64,000 nucleotides of DNA from Stomorhina lunata (lineage: Eukaryota > Arthropoda > Insecta > Diptera > Rhiniidae), in the NCBI GenBank assembly GCA_933228675.1, contig OW121743.1, positions 66,181,998 through 66,245,997 on the forward strand, read 5' to 3'. Made by a program: the position numbers and the translations under genes. Within the stretch, counting starts at the first letter, position 1; the number at the start of each line of letters is the position of its first letter. The notes below the pieces were generated by a model, which searched no databases, was not told the origin of the DNA, and saw only the letters and a list, made by a program, of their open reading frames with translations. Positions 23,181-34,129 of this stretch are shown in pieces.

Positions 23181-24335
23181 GCGCTTAAATGTAGGTAGAT
23201 TTAGTTTAAAAATAACTTAAGCAAAACGAAAATATATCGATATTTCATTAAAGTATCGAACAGAAAGAACAGATTGTACCCTACATCTTTATCATTTAGG
23301 TGCAAGAGTATATTGAATCTTTAAAGATATTTGCAATGAATTAAAATTAGTAGTATGAGGTCGGGTCAATATGTCTTTAGTCTTTTTAAATTCCTTTATT
23401 TCTGTCTAGTGTCCACTGTTGTTGTAACTGCGATATTATTGGTAGGAATCTTAAGATTTCTGAATGGCTCCGGTACGAAGAACCAACTGCCGCGGGAACG
23501 AGAGTCAACTGCGATGAATACTGTCTAAATTTGAACACACACATTATTTAGTTTGTCTTTGGCCGCCGTTAAAAGCAAAAACGTTTTGATAAGATAACGT
23601 TAAAGAAGACTATGCTTGATTTATGCATATTATGAAGACTATAGGACATCTATTGCTATGGTAAAGAAGAGGATTCTAAATTTCAATATGGCAGTACAAG
23701 CACCGAAGATGATGAACATAACAGCAGTTCCATTTAGAATAACATTGGATAAATCATCTAAACTTTAAAAACACACAGTTGGAATCTTTCCCCTAGCTAT
23801 TTGAGAAAAGATAATCTCTTGTATGAAGATAAAATACGAAGATGTGTACTTGAGCCTTTAGACCATACCTAGTACATGGCAGCGGTAACCCTCTACAACT
23901 GACGTGGTTGTCTAGCAGACACCAACAATAATTAAGTTTTGTACTGAAATGAATTTTCTCTTAAGTTTTGAAATACATAACGATAAAAATAATCAAACAG
24001 GGGTTTTCAAAAATTTTGGGACGTCAAACATTTATTTCAAAAGTTTTACTGTAGTATATTGCACTAAGATTCCAATTTATTACAGTTACTTTTGTTGTAA
24101 TAAATAGTTTATTAATAAAACCAAAAAAATGTTGGTGGGGAAACCTTTCCTCGACTCATTTTGAGCGTTGGTTAGGCCATCTCTTCAGGATGATTGTCCC
24201 GTAAACAACAAACTAAAAAAATTTTAAATGTAAGATGTAACTTTAAATGTAATGAATGTAACTAAGCTGTATCCTAACCAAAATAACAACAACAATAACG
24301 AACGTTAAAGATGTTCATCTTATGTACCTTAATCC
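23181..24335. other. No gene recognised; possible 3' UTR then mixed debris
   Basis: The first part may be 3' UTR of the preceding small gene. Around 23450-23770 and 23830-23940 base composition is more even than average and may hold old retroelement sequence, but I could not read a conserved domain. Confidence 0.3.
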
Positions 24336-24473
24336 AAAACAATTGAAAAAGTTCACGATATAGTCGATCGGAGATTAAAAGTCACAGATTGTGGCTCAGT
24401 AAATAAAATTTTGAATGATTACTTGCCTACGAGAAAGCTTGCCGCAAGATGGCTAACGCATTTGTTCCGTTTG
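24336..24473 (+). pseudogene. mariner transposase N-terminal fragment
   Basis: Forward translation gives KTIEKVHDIVDRRLKVTDCG, then VNKILNDYLPTRKLAARWLT. This matches the second helix-turn-helix region and the RKLxARW landmark of mariner transposases (usually I-L-x-x-x-L-x-M-R-K-L-x-A-R-W-V-P). A piece between the helices is deleted and no DDE domain follows. Dead fragment. Confidence 0.7.
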
Positions 24474-24565
24474 ATAGCTTTCTCGGGACAAAAAAAAGGC
24501 AAATTTAGGTTTGTCAGCCAATTAAATCATGACGACCTCTTTTTGAATGTAAAGGATATATTTGC

Positions 24566-24960
24566 GAACCGCCGTGGTATAGCAGGCTAATCATCCGCTA
24601 AGCATAGCAGAGGCATAAACCCGAACTAGACTTTGGACGAAACTGTCAAGTACATTTAAGAGACGTCAAGGTATATTTAAAAGACGTCATCTTCATATAA
24701 GAAATGTCATTTTACAGTTTTTTTGCTATTTTTTTATTGCTTAGTAGAACATATGATCGCACTCTATGCGGTACTCTATGACCAGAGGTCCCAAGTTCGA
24801 TCCCCGGCAAGACTCACTTGAAAAAATGTAAAATAAAGCGGTGCACCTCATAACTCAGCTATCCATTGGTTATTGAGTATTAGGCCATGAAAAACTTCTC
24901 TAACTATAATTAATAAAGTTTTTTTCAATGTAATGGTGCACACATATTACTTTTTATAAC
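24566..24960 (+). mobile_element. tRNA-derived SINE, second copy, interrupted
   Basis: The head GAACCGCCGTGGTATAGCAG matches the SINE at 6284. After ~24600 about 150 bp of other sequence follows (with AGACGTCA repeated at ~24660 and ~24682). The element then resumes at ~24755 with CCAGAGGTCCCAAGTTCGAT (B box) and the shared body CACCTCATAACTCAGCTATC, TTGAGTATTAGGCC and ACTTCTCTAACTA. The copy therefore carries an insertion or is a rearranged dimer. Confidence 0.65.
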
Positions 24961-26192
24961 AAAGATCGATGAATTGCGCTAATCAGATTCTTGTTCCCAA
25001 ACGAGAAGATATGGCTTACCGGATAGACAACTATTTTGATGATCCCGACAAATCATGATTTTCTGGAAGTATTAATATAGAACTAAGTTTGTATATAGAA
25101 CTCAAAGGAGAATATGCTAAAAAATATATTTAAATTTTTATATAAAAAGTTTTATTAATTATTAACCTGCCCTCGTATCAATTAGTTACATACTTTCCAT
25201 CAGTTCTTAATATGAAAAAGTTACTGCCAAAAGGTTTATATTGTTTCGTTTTTTCTTTAAAAACGTTTTTGCAAAAAACCGTACACAAAATAAAACACTT
25301 TATCTTTACAAAGTAATACATTTATTAACTTCCGAGTTAATCACTTCTTCACAAAACTGCTTTACAAATATTCTTAGTCACACTGTTCTATTATACGCGT
25401 TTCAATAAAAACTGTTCCCACAATACTAGTCCATCGGCCTTATATAGTAGAGAAAAGAGTTTCTAGCAATTTCTGCAGAGATAAACAAAGATCTGCTGTC
25501 GTTGATAACACTAACAATGTGGCTTATGAAAGTTCATGCATGTTCCAATACATTCTCACATGATCAAGAACACTCTGACACATACGTTGTACAAACAGAT
25601 TATCTGAAGTTAACAGTAGCAAAGAAAGAGAGAGAGAGAGAATGTAGATAAGAGAGAAAAATGTTGCTATACTCTTTACAGTAAATAAGAGAAACATGTT
25701 GCTCTATTTATAGACATTAACAGAATAACAACAACACCAACAGAAACATCTAGAAAGCGAGGGGAATAATTATAAGCAGTGTACTTTGCACAATGAGACG
25801 GATAAGTTTAAAATTCGTCACAATATTCTTTGAGACAACTGCTTGCGGGCTTAAAGCTGTGTAAAAAGTGGCTCCGAGGACTATCTCATGCAAGTTTTTT
25901 AACGTTTATTTAAAACTTTTAAGATGTTTGTAGCAAAGGTAGAACACATTTTCTGTCATTGTCCAATAATCCAATTCAGAAACATACGTTTATAGATTAC
26001 AAATCCCACAATGAACTCTACGACATTCAGTTACGCGAAATAAATGATGTTATGAGTTTCATTGTTATATAGCTTAATATCTTAAACCGCTGTATGAGAG
26101 AAGGGTATCATAAGTTTTTGGTGATGTACAGCTGCGTAAAATTTAAAATTTCAGCTAGAACATTAAAAACTCTTTAAATATTGTGATAATAA
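24961..26192. other. No gene; possible Transib-like end at 25789
   Basis: Mostly unassigned. A short (GA)n run lies at 25626-25642. At 25789 CACAATGAGACGGATAAGTT resembles the Transib-like end at 9788 (CACAGTGAGATGGTTTAAAA), but the similarity does not clearly continue. Confidence 0.3.
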
Positions 26193-26343
26193 TATGTTTG
26201 TTCCCGTTCTCTAACGAAACTACCCAAAACAGTCCGAAGTTGTCAGAAATTGCTCAAAAAACAACAATTTGTATTGAAAAATTTGTACGGGAACACGTTT
26301 GAGTAAGTTTGGGTTGTTTCGTTAAAGTACGGGAACAAACATA
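26193..26343. mobile_element. 151-bp MITE with ~37-bp terminal inverted repeats
   Basis: Left end TATGTTTGTTCCCGTTCTCT then AACGAAACTACCCAAA. The right end is the complement, TTTGGGTTGTTTCGTTAAAG then TACGGGAACAAACATA. About four mismatches between arms. No clear target duplication, so the superfamily is open. Confidence 0.6.
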
Positions 26344-26689
26344 ATATTAATGAAAATTCAATTAAAAGTTCTATTTATAAATTGAGGGTTAGTCTTCTAT
26401 GGAAGTTAGGGTCAAATATAGGCCGATTCCAAAAATAATTTATATGCTAATTTTGTAAATTTTTTATTGTAGTTGTACCATGGGTGTAGAGTACATTTAG
26501 AGTCAGAGTAAGAAAAAGTTTTAAATAACTATTAATTTAAAGTTTTACTGTTTTTAAATTTATAATAAATTGAAATAATGACTAATACATTATGTATGTT
26601 TAACTGTTAGTTCTGTTAGTAATTTAATCAAACTTTTTTAATTTGTATTTTGTTTAAATTAAACACTTGAAAGGAAATGATTCGATATT

Positions 26690-28202
26690 TTATTTATTTA
26701 TTTATATATCGTCACCTGAAATGCAAAAGGGCGTAACTATGGCTTTAGGTTTTTTACAGGAGAAGCCAACAACATTATAACTTTTAAACTACAAGAAACA
26801 TTAAATCCAAATTTGGGAATTTCGTCAACAAAACATCAGCGAAGAAAATTCGAATCTTTTAGTTTTTGAGCAATTGCGAAAAAACAAAAGTTCTGAATAT
26901 TTTCTAAAACCAAAAAGGCTTAACTAAGATACAAGTTTTGAGCAAAATTTTAAACCTTTTAAAATGCAAAAAGTTTTTTTTTGTCAAAAATAAAGAGACA
27001 TGCCTAAAAAGGTACCAGTTTATTTTCAAAGCATAATTAAATGTAAAAAGATATTTATGCCCTTCACCACCATAGGTGGAAAGGATATATTGGGTTTGTG
27101 CTGATGTTGGCAACGCATAGAAATATTGTTGTGATATAAATCTTTTAGTATACCAATCGACTTAGATTGTTTTAACGATGTCCGTCCGGCTGGCTGGTTA
27201 TCCATGTAAGCTTGTTATCATTCTACAGGTCGTCACAGTCTCATATTTTAGTAAAAGGACTATGGCTTAAACTTTTTGGCGACATCGGATTACTATTTCG
27301 AGTACCTCCCATAGGGATGCCTTCCCGGAATTGAGTTTTTGGTCCTTTACATCCACAAATTTACTTGTATTTTAATAATATTCAGCACAGATATTGCTTA
27401 TGATTACCTTAATCAGTATACCAAATTTTGTAGGAATCGGCCTATATTTGACCATACCTCCCATACAAGACACATTCTCAAAAGAAGTTTATATACACAT
27501 AAAAGCACAAAAACGTTTATAACTCTAAAGATAAGTACATTTGATTACTTAAGCTTTGCATAGATAAATATTTTGTATATATATACCAATAACCAAAATT
27601 TGGTAACAATCGGTCCACAATTGACCCTAGCTCCCATATCAGGCCCTTAGCCGAAAATGACATAAATCTCGAAATTTTGAAAAAATAACACATTGTATAT
27701 GTATGTATGTCTCTGAGACATGAGGAAAACTTGTTAAATTGTTGGTCCATATTTGACCTTAGCAGTGAAGGGTATAATATAGTCAGGCTTGAACGACTTT
27801 AGCTTTTCTTACTTGTTTTTTACAAAAGAAAGAACACTAAGGCAAATACTGCCTATACAATTGTATATAGAGTATATACGAATTGGGTTACCTTCTTTGA
27901 AAAGGTGTTAGTAGGTGTTCTAAAGCCAATTTTATTTATTTTTTGTCGACGGCGTGTTATTGCTGTAGGCTTACCACCGATGGAAGATGCTGTGAAAATA
28001 CAGATCCACGTCAGGTCCAAAGGTTGATGACATCGGTTATAATTTTTTGTTTTTAGTGAATAAAATCGCTGTCTTTGATCGTAAAATTTTGCAGATAGAT
28101 GTATTTTGGGTTACTTCATCATAATAATTCCAAAAATCAATTTCAATGTTTGTGTTAGTTACGCCCTTTTGTATTTTAGATGACAATATGTGAATAAATA
28201 AA
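26690..28202. mobile_element. Pair of ~47-bp inverted repeats 1.5 kb apart
   Basis: At ~26690-26738 TTTATATATCGTCACCTGAA ATGCAAAAGGGCGTAACTA. At ~28156-28202 its near complement TAGTTACGCCCTTTTGTATT TTAGATGACAATATGTGAA. Both carry an (ATTT)n-like tail on the outside. They could be the termini of one element in which the mini-me copy at 27050-27815 is nested, or two copies of a short repeat. The interior shows no transposase. Confidence 0.45.
27050..27815. mobile_element. mini-me/DINE-1-like interspersed repeat
   Basis: Opens CCCTTCACCACCATAGGTGG, then GATGTCCGTCCGGCTGGCTG (short GTCY-type block). AATCGGTCCACAATTGACC-like phrases follow, and it ends TTGACCTTAGCAGTGAAGGG, then GGCTTGAACGACTTTAGC and TCTTACTTGTT at ~27812. 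Same order as the copy at 8460-9640. Confidence 0.6.
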
Positions 28203-28504
28203 TTTACACTGCTGGTTATCAGTTTACGACACCCACTGATTTCGACTTTGGCTATTAATGGATTATATAGATGGAATTCATACTAAGATTAATGTAAAAT
28301 ATCCGTTAGTGTAAAACATCTCGTTCTTTAATTCCTACGACGATATAGATAAATATTTTATTAAAAACACAATTATATGATAATTATTAATACTTGCTAT
28401 AAAGCAAAATTTGATGAGGAAAATAAAAAAAAAAACACATTACTTATTCAAAGCATGATTATAAAATTTTTAAATTGTTCGCCAGATTTAAAAAGAGCTG
28501 ATGC

Positions 28505-28842
28505 TAGTTTATACTAAGATTTATAACAGGAAGAGATATTGTAGACGTTCCCACCAAAACTTAACAATTCCATTTTTTAAATTTTTAATTTCGATCGTTT
28601 GGAAACGTAATTTTTCTAAAACATAACTTTTTACTTTTTCAAATCATTCTGGCGGTTAGAAACGCGAAATAATTTATCGGATAACTTAGGCCATCGTATT
28701 ATGGCTATAATTATTTCCATAGAGAACAATTAACGAATTATAGTGAAAAAAAGATTTTCTTAATTTACTCAAAATAGAATTGTTAGGTTTTGGTGCTAAC
28801 GTCTACAATATCTCTTCCTGTTATAAATCTTAGTATAAACTA
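28505..28842. mobile_element. 334-bp MITE, ~62-bp TIRs, TA target duplication
   Basis: The element 28507-28840 is flanked by TA on both sides. Left end GTTTATACTAAGATTTATAA CAGGAAGAGATATTGTAGAC; the right end is its exact complement over the first ~43 bp, then nearly so to ~62 bp. TA duplication and long TIRs suggest a Tc1/mariner-type MITE. No coding sequence. Confidence 0.75.
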
Positions 28843-28856
28843 CGATACCTTCTACA

Positions 28857-29595
28857 CCCAGTAAGAACAGTGTCAAACGTTTGAAATATGATGACTTTTA
28901 TATTTGATATCAAACGTTTTTTTCAAACTTTTTTCAAACCTGAACAGATGTTTGAGATTCACATTCATTTTCAAAGGAGGGTTCATTTGAGAATAGACGT
29001 TTGAAAAGTGATAGTTTCTCAAATTGAGAATAATGGTTATTCTCAAATCATTATCAAACCCTAAGATGATTTGAGAATAATTTGAAAAATGGTGTTATAT
29101 AAATTTGATATCAAACCTTATTTCAAATTTTTTTCAAACATTAAAAAAAATAATTTATGTTAAATAAAATTAATGTTTAAGATATTTTAATGGAATGGCA
29201 TTGCATTTCAAAGAAATTCGTTATTTCTTTTGGATTTTTTAAAATTGATCCGTATTTGACCATAAAACCATGCTTAAAAAATGTCAAAATTAAAAATTCA
29301 ATAATATTCATATGCATAAGCAAATTTTCTTTATTTCTTAAAATTTATTTACCTAACAATAAAAAAATTATATTTTAAGCAAAAGAATTCAAATATGATG
29401 CACCGTCCACATTTGAAAAACCTTTGAGAATAAGGTTTGATAATGATTTGAAGGCATTTCTCAATTTGAGAATAAAGTCCCCTTTTTGTTGAGAACGCCA
29501 TTATTCTCAAATCAGTATCAAACGTTAGACCTTTGAAAAAAGATTTATTTTCAAATCATCCTCAATTTGAGAATAAACCTTTTTTCTTACTGGGC
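28857..29595. mobile_element. ~740-bp element with CCCAGTAAGAA termini
   Basis: Left end near 28859 CCCAGTAAGAACAGTGTCAA; right end TTTTTTCTTACTGGG near 29580-29594. The interior is full of TTTGAGAATA and TATTCTCAAA in both orientations, and of CAAACGTTTGA-type short palindromes. The whole stretch therefore folds on itself. A non-autonomous DNA element of unknown superfamily; no matching target duplication seen. Confidence 0.55.
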
Positions 29596-30519
29596 ATTTA
29601 TAAACACTTACATTTGTATACAATTATTTATGTATTTGAATTTAAATCTGAACATCATCCTTAAGCAAATTGTTCATTTCCAAACTATATCCTAGCCTTG
29701 ACTTTATCCAACAACATTATCTAAATATAAAATTAATTATGTTGTTTTATCACAAAATATAAGAACAAATTATTTAGTTTGATTTATAATAATGACTTTC
29801 GAAAATAAAGTTTATGGCTATTAACTCATAACTTTTCTAAAATTCATCGTACAAATTAAAACAACAATAACAACGACAACAATGATTTTGATAAAATATC
29901 ATGTTACTAAATATTTAAATAGAATTTCCTTTTAGAAAGTTTAAAGAGTCCTTTGAAAATATATTGTAAGCCCTACACCATAACTGGTAAGGGTATAAGC
30001 AAAGACTCTTTGATATAAAGATGTTGCACTTTCATATATTGATTTGCCGTATGGTCGTTTTGAAAAGTTCCATAAAAATAAGAGTATACCGATTTTACTC
30101 TAATTCGGAAACAACTAATGGAGACTATTATACAATGAGATAAAGCTAAGGCACACACACGTTCAGCTACTATAATCAACATTGCTTCTAAACATCTTTT
30201 AATACAAATAATTTTGTGGCTGTGGAATGCCAAAATCTCTATTACGGAAAGTCGGTCTTATGTGAAATATATGATACGATTTGGTCAAAAAAGTGTAGGG
30301 ATTATTTTTTTCACCAAAGAAAATTTCTGTGACAAATTTAATTTAATTTGTGTTCATTGCTTTGATAATAGATAACCGGACATCGTTAAATCGACTCAGG
30401 AAGTGATTTCGAAAGAAACGTGAATGGATATCAGATTCGGAATTTATTTCAAAACAGAAATAAATTCTAATATTAAACAATTTTAGATTTTTATATTTTT
30501 TAGATATTTTCGAACCAAC
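29596..30519. other. No gene; mini-me-like scraps
   Basis: AT-rich DNA. From ~29968 (CCCTACACCATAACTGGTAA) to ~30440 (GACATCGTTAAATCGACTCA) there are worn pieces of the mini-me-like family. Confidence 0.4.
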
Positions 30520-32025
30520 AATTTTCTATCGAAAAATTTTTAATTAAAAAATTTTCATAGAAAAATTTTTGATAAAAATTTTTTTCTATAGAAAAAATTT
30601 TGATAAAAAATATTCTATAGAAAAAATTTTAATAAGAGAACTTTCTATATAAAAAATTTTGATAAAAAAAATTTTCTATAGAAAAATTTCTGATAAAAAA
30701 ATTTTCATAGAAAAATTTTTGATAAACAAATTTTTTATAGAAAATTTTCTATAGAACAATTTTTGATAAAAAAAAAATTTATAGAAAAACTTTTGATAAG
30801 AAAATTTTTTAAAGAAAAAATTTTCATAAAAAAATTTTCTACAGAAAAATTTTTCATAAAAAAATTTTTATAGAACAATTTTTGATAAAAAATTTTCTAT
30901 AGAGCAATTCTATAGAAACATTTTAGTAAAAAAATTTCTATAGAAAAATTTTTAATAAAAAAAATTTTATAGAAAAAATTTTTGATAAAAAAATTTTCTA
31001 TAGAAAAATTTTTGTTAAAAAATTTTTAATAGATAAATTTTGCATAGAAAAATTTTTGATACAAAATTTTGGATAAAAAAGAAACATTTTTGCTAAAAAA
31101 AAAATTTCTATAGAAAAATTTTTGATAAATTTTGATAAAAAATTTTTCGATAGAAAAATAGAAAAATTTTTGATAAAAGAATTTTCTATAGAAAAATTTT
31201 TGATAAAAGATTTTTCTAAGAAAAAATTTTGATACAAAAAATTTTCTAGATAAAAAAATTTTCAATAGAATATTTTTTGATAAAAAAATGTTTGATAAAA
31301 ATTTTATATAGAAAAATTTTTGATAAAAAATTTTCTACAGAAAAATTTTTTATAAAAAAAATTTTCTGTACAAAAATTTTTGATAAAAAAATTTTCTATA
31401 GAAAAATTTTTGATAAAAAAATTTTTATAGAAAAATTTTTAATAAAAAAATTTTCTACAGAAAAATTTTTGATAAAAAATTTTCTATAGAAAAATTTTTG
31501 ATAAAAAAATTTTTTGTAAAAAAATTTTTAATAAAAAAATTTTTTGTAGAAAAATTTTTCATAAAAAAAATTTTTATAGAAAAATTTTTAATAAAAAAAT
31601 TTTCTACAGAAAAATTTTTGATAAAAAAATTTTCTATATAAAAATTTTTGATAAAAAAATTTTCTATAGAAAAATTGTTGGTAAAAAAATTTTCTATAGA
31701 AAAATTTTTGGTAAAAAAATTTTCTATAGAAAAATTTTTGGTAAAAAAATTTTCTATAGAAAAATTTTTAGTAAAAAAATTTTTTATAGAAAAATTTTTG
31801 ATAAAAAAATGTTGTATAGAAAAATTTTTGACAAAAAAATTTTCTATAGAAAAGTTTTTGATAAAAAAATTTTATATAGAAAATTTGTTGAATATTTTAT
31901 ATAGATTTTTATATAGAAAAGTTTTTGATGAAAAAATTTTTCTATAGAAAAATTTTTGATAAAAAAATTTCCATAGAAAAATTTTTGATATAAAAATTTT
32001 CTATATAAAAATTTTTAATAAGAAT
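30520..32025 (+). repeat. ~30-bp CTATAG minisatellite (array 2), degenerate
   Basis: Unit about 30 bp: CTATAGAAAAATTTTTGATA followed by AAAAAATTTT, roughly 50 units with many point changes and indels. 31640-31860 is the most regular part, with GGTAAAAAAATTTT and GATAAAAAAATTTT spacers. Plus orientation is defined here by the GATAAA spacer. Open frames in it are repeat artefacts. Confidence 0.92.
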
Positions 32026-33170
32026 GGGAAAGAAAACTTTTTCTTTTTAAAAAGTTAGAACTACACATTGAATAAAAACCTATTTTAGTTAAAAGTATAA
32101 AAAACGGCAACTCTGCCGACTACTTTTTATTCTGTTCTCTTTGCGATAAATCTCGAGATAATATAATAACTTTTTAATTTGTTGAATATTAGTCTCAATT
32201 GAGAAGAGTAGAATATAGTCGACTTGACCGAATAATACTTTCATAGGTGTTTTTACATAAAATAAATGTAAATAAAACAATACATCAATTACTATTGAAT
32301 TATAATCAACTGCAAAATCATCCAATTCGTCATCCAAATCAGCAGAAATGGACAGTTTTTAGTTTTTGTAATCAATCTCTTTTCAAAAACCATTATTTTT
32401 CTGACCATTCATCACATCAGAGTTTTATTTATTGCTCATAAAATATGAAAAAAATTTTCCCAACAGAAAATTTATAATAGACTCTAAATATTTCAAAAGG
32501 TGAGTAAGGAGTCGATTTTATTGTACCAATAACAGTTTGACATTAAAATATTGTTAGCAAATCTATTGATGAAGTTAAATTTCGAAATTACTTTTCTAAA
32601 ATAAACACTTTTAATGGATTTTTTAAGTTAAAAATATGTACTTGAAGAGTTATTTTATTGCTTTAGGTCATGATTTTTGTAAAGAATATTTGGAGCAAAT
32701 ATCTTTAAGTTTACTTTATTGTTCACATTTTTTGTTGTCCAAGTTTATTATTGCCCTTTTGAAAAACAAGAAACAAAAGTCTTCACTTAAATGTCAAAAA
32801 TTTAGCTTTCGACAAAAAAATCCAATATTTTAAATTCTGTCGTAAATCTTTAGTGCTGTTTAAATTTAATGACTCTATCAACTGGGTATAATAAGGACAT
32901 GAAGTGCAATATAAAAAATGTGTGTCACGTAAAAATTTTGCTGATGGCAGTAAGTTGGAAACAGTGATGGGGGTGTTTGGAGGATTTTGGTCAGCAAAAA
33001 ATTACATTAAAAAGTACCAATAAAGAAAGTAATTACTATAATCGGAAAATACCGACTATATAAAAAAATATCTTTTAGAGGAGGTAATGTGGTATACCTA
33101 TTTGTTTCTTCATGTGTCAACTTGTTAGTTTTTGTTCGATTAAAATAGGATGTATCCACTTGCTATATGT
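32026..33170. other. Unique-looking DNA, no gene recognised
   Basis: Separates arrays 2 and 3. Three open frames of 64-82 codons lie here; none shows a family signature, signal peptide or biased codon use. Confidence 0.4.
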
Positions 33171-33174
33171 TTTT

Positions 33175-33445
33175 TTTTTTATCACAAATTATTCTATAGA
33201 AATTTTTTTATCAACATTGTCTATAGCAAATTTTTTTTTATCAAAAATTTTTCTATAAAAAATGTTTTTAAAAAAAAATTTCTATAGAAAATTTTTATAT
33301 CAAAAATTTTTCTATAGAATTTTTTTTTCAAATACTTTTTTATAGAAATTTTTTTATCAAAAATTTTTCTATAGAAATTTTTTATCAAAAATTTTACTAA
33401 AGAAAACTTTTAGCAAAAAATTTTTCTACAGAAAATTTTGTTCTT
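33175..33445 (-). repeat. CTATAG minisatellite (array 3, left part)
   Basis: About nine degenerate units of TTTTTATCAAAAATTTTTCT ATAGAAA. The spacer ATCAAAA is the complement of the GATAAA spacer of arrays 2 and 4, so this array runs in the opposite direction. It continues at 34130 after the foldback element. Confidence 0.85.
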
Positions 33446-34099
33446 AATTGAAAAATTAGGATTTATCAGGCTTGAGTTCATTTTTAATTTTCAAATTATT
33501 AATTTGAAAATTTGAAAGTAATAATGTGGAGAAAAACTGCAAAAATTATTTTTGAACGCGGCTAGTGAATTGCAATTTCTGTCCCGCCACAGGACGTCAT
33601 CAGCACTTAGCGCCCTCGACCACAGTCGAGTTATCAAATTGCAGAGATAATCATCAATTTAACTCATTGAGTTTGATCGAACATCACTACGTTTAATTGA
33701 TTGTGTATTCTCCTATTATTTACTTACATATGTGAATACTGTTACTATTCTATAAATAGCATCAAACCAAAAAGTCTTGTTCTTCTCTACATGCCAACGG
33801 CAAGTGAAAAGATCGAGCAAAACAAGTAATAGGAGAATACACAATCAATTAAACGTAGTGATGTTCGATCAAACTCAATGAGTTAAATTGATGATTATCT
33901 CTGCAATTTGATAACTCGACTGTGGTCGAGGGCGCTAAGTGCTGATGACGTCCTGTGGCGGGACAGAAATTGCAATCCACTAGCCGCGTTCAAAAATAAT
34001 TTTTTCAGTTTTTCTCCACATTATTACTTTCAAATTTTCAAATTAATAATTTGAAAATTAAAAATGAACTCAAGCCTGATAAATCCTAATTTTTCAATT
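33446..34099. mobile_element. 654-bp foldback element, 273-bp near-perfect arms
   Basis: Left arm 33446-33718, spacer 33719-33826 (108 bp), right arm 33827-34099. The arms are reverse complements with only about two or three mismatches (for example around 33531 and 33569). They carry a GC-richer block (GTCCCGCCACAGGACGTCAT, CGACCACAGTCGAGTT) unlike the surrounding A/T repeats. It sits inside array 3 and splits it, so it is a recent insertion. No coding sequence; family unknown. Confidence 0.85.
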
Positions 34100-34129
34100 T
34101 AAAGTTCGAATAATTAATTTCCAAATAAT

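Noticed and set aside
31277..31947. Lys/Phe/Ile repeat frames in array 2
   Set aside because: Readings of a degenerate 30-bp minisatellite that break wherever a unit has an indel.
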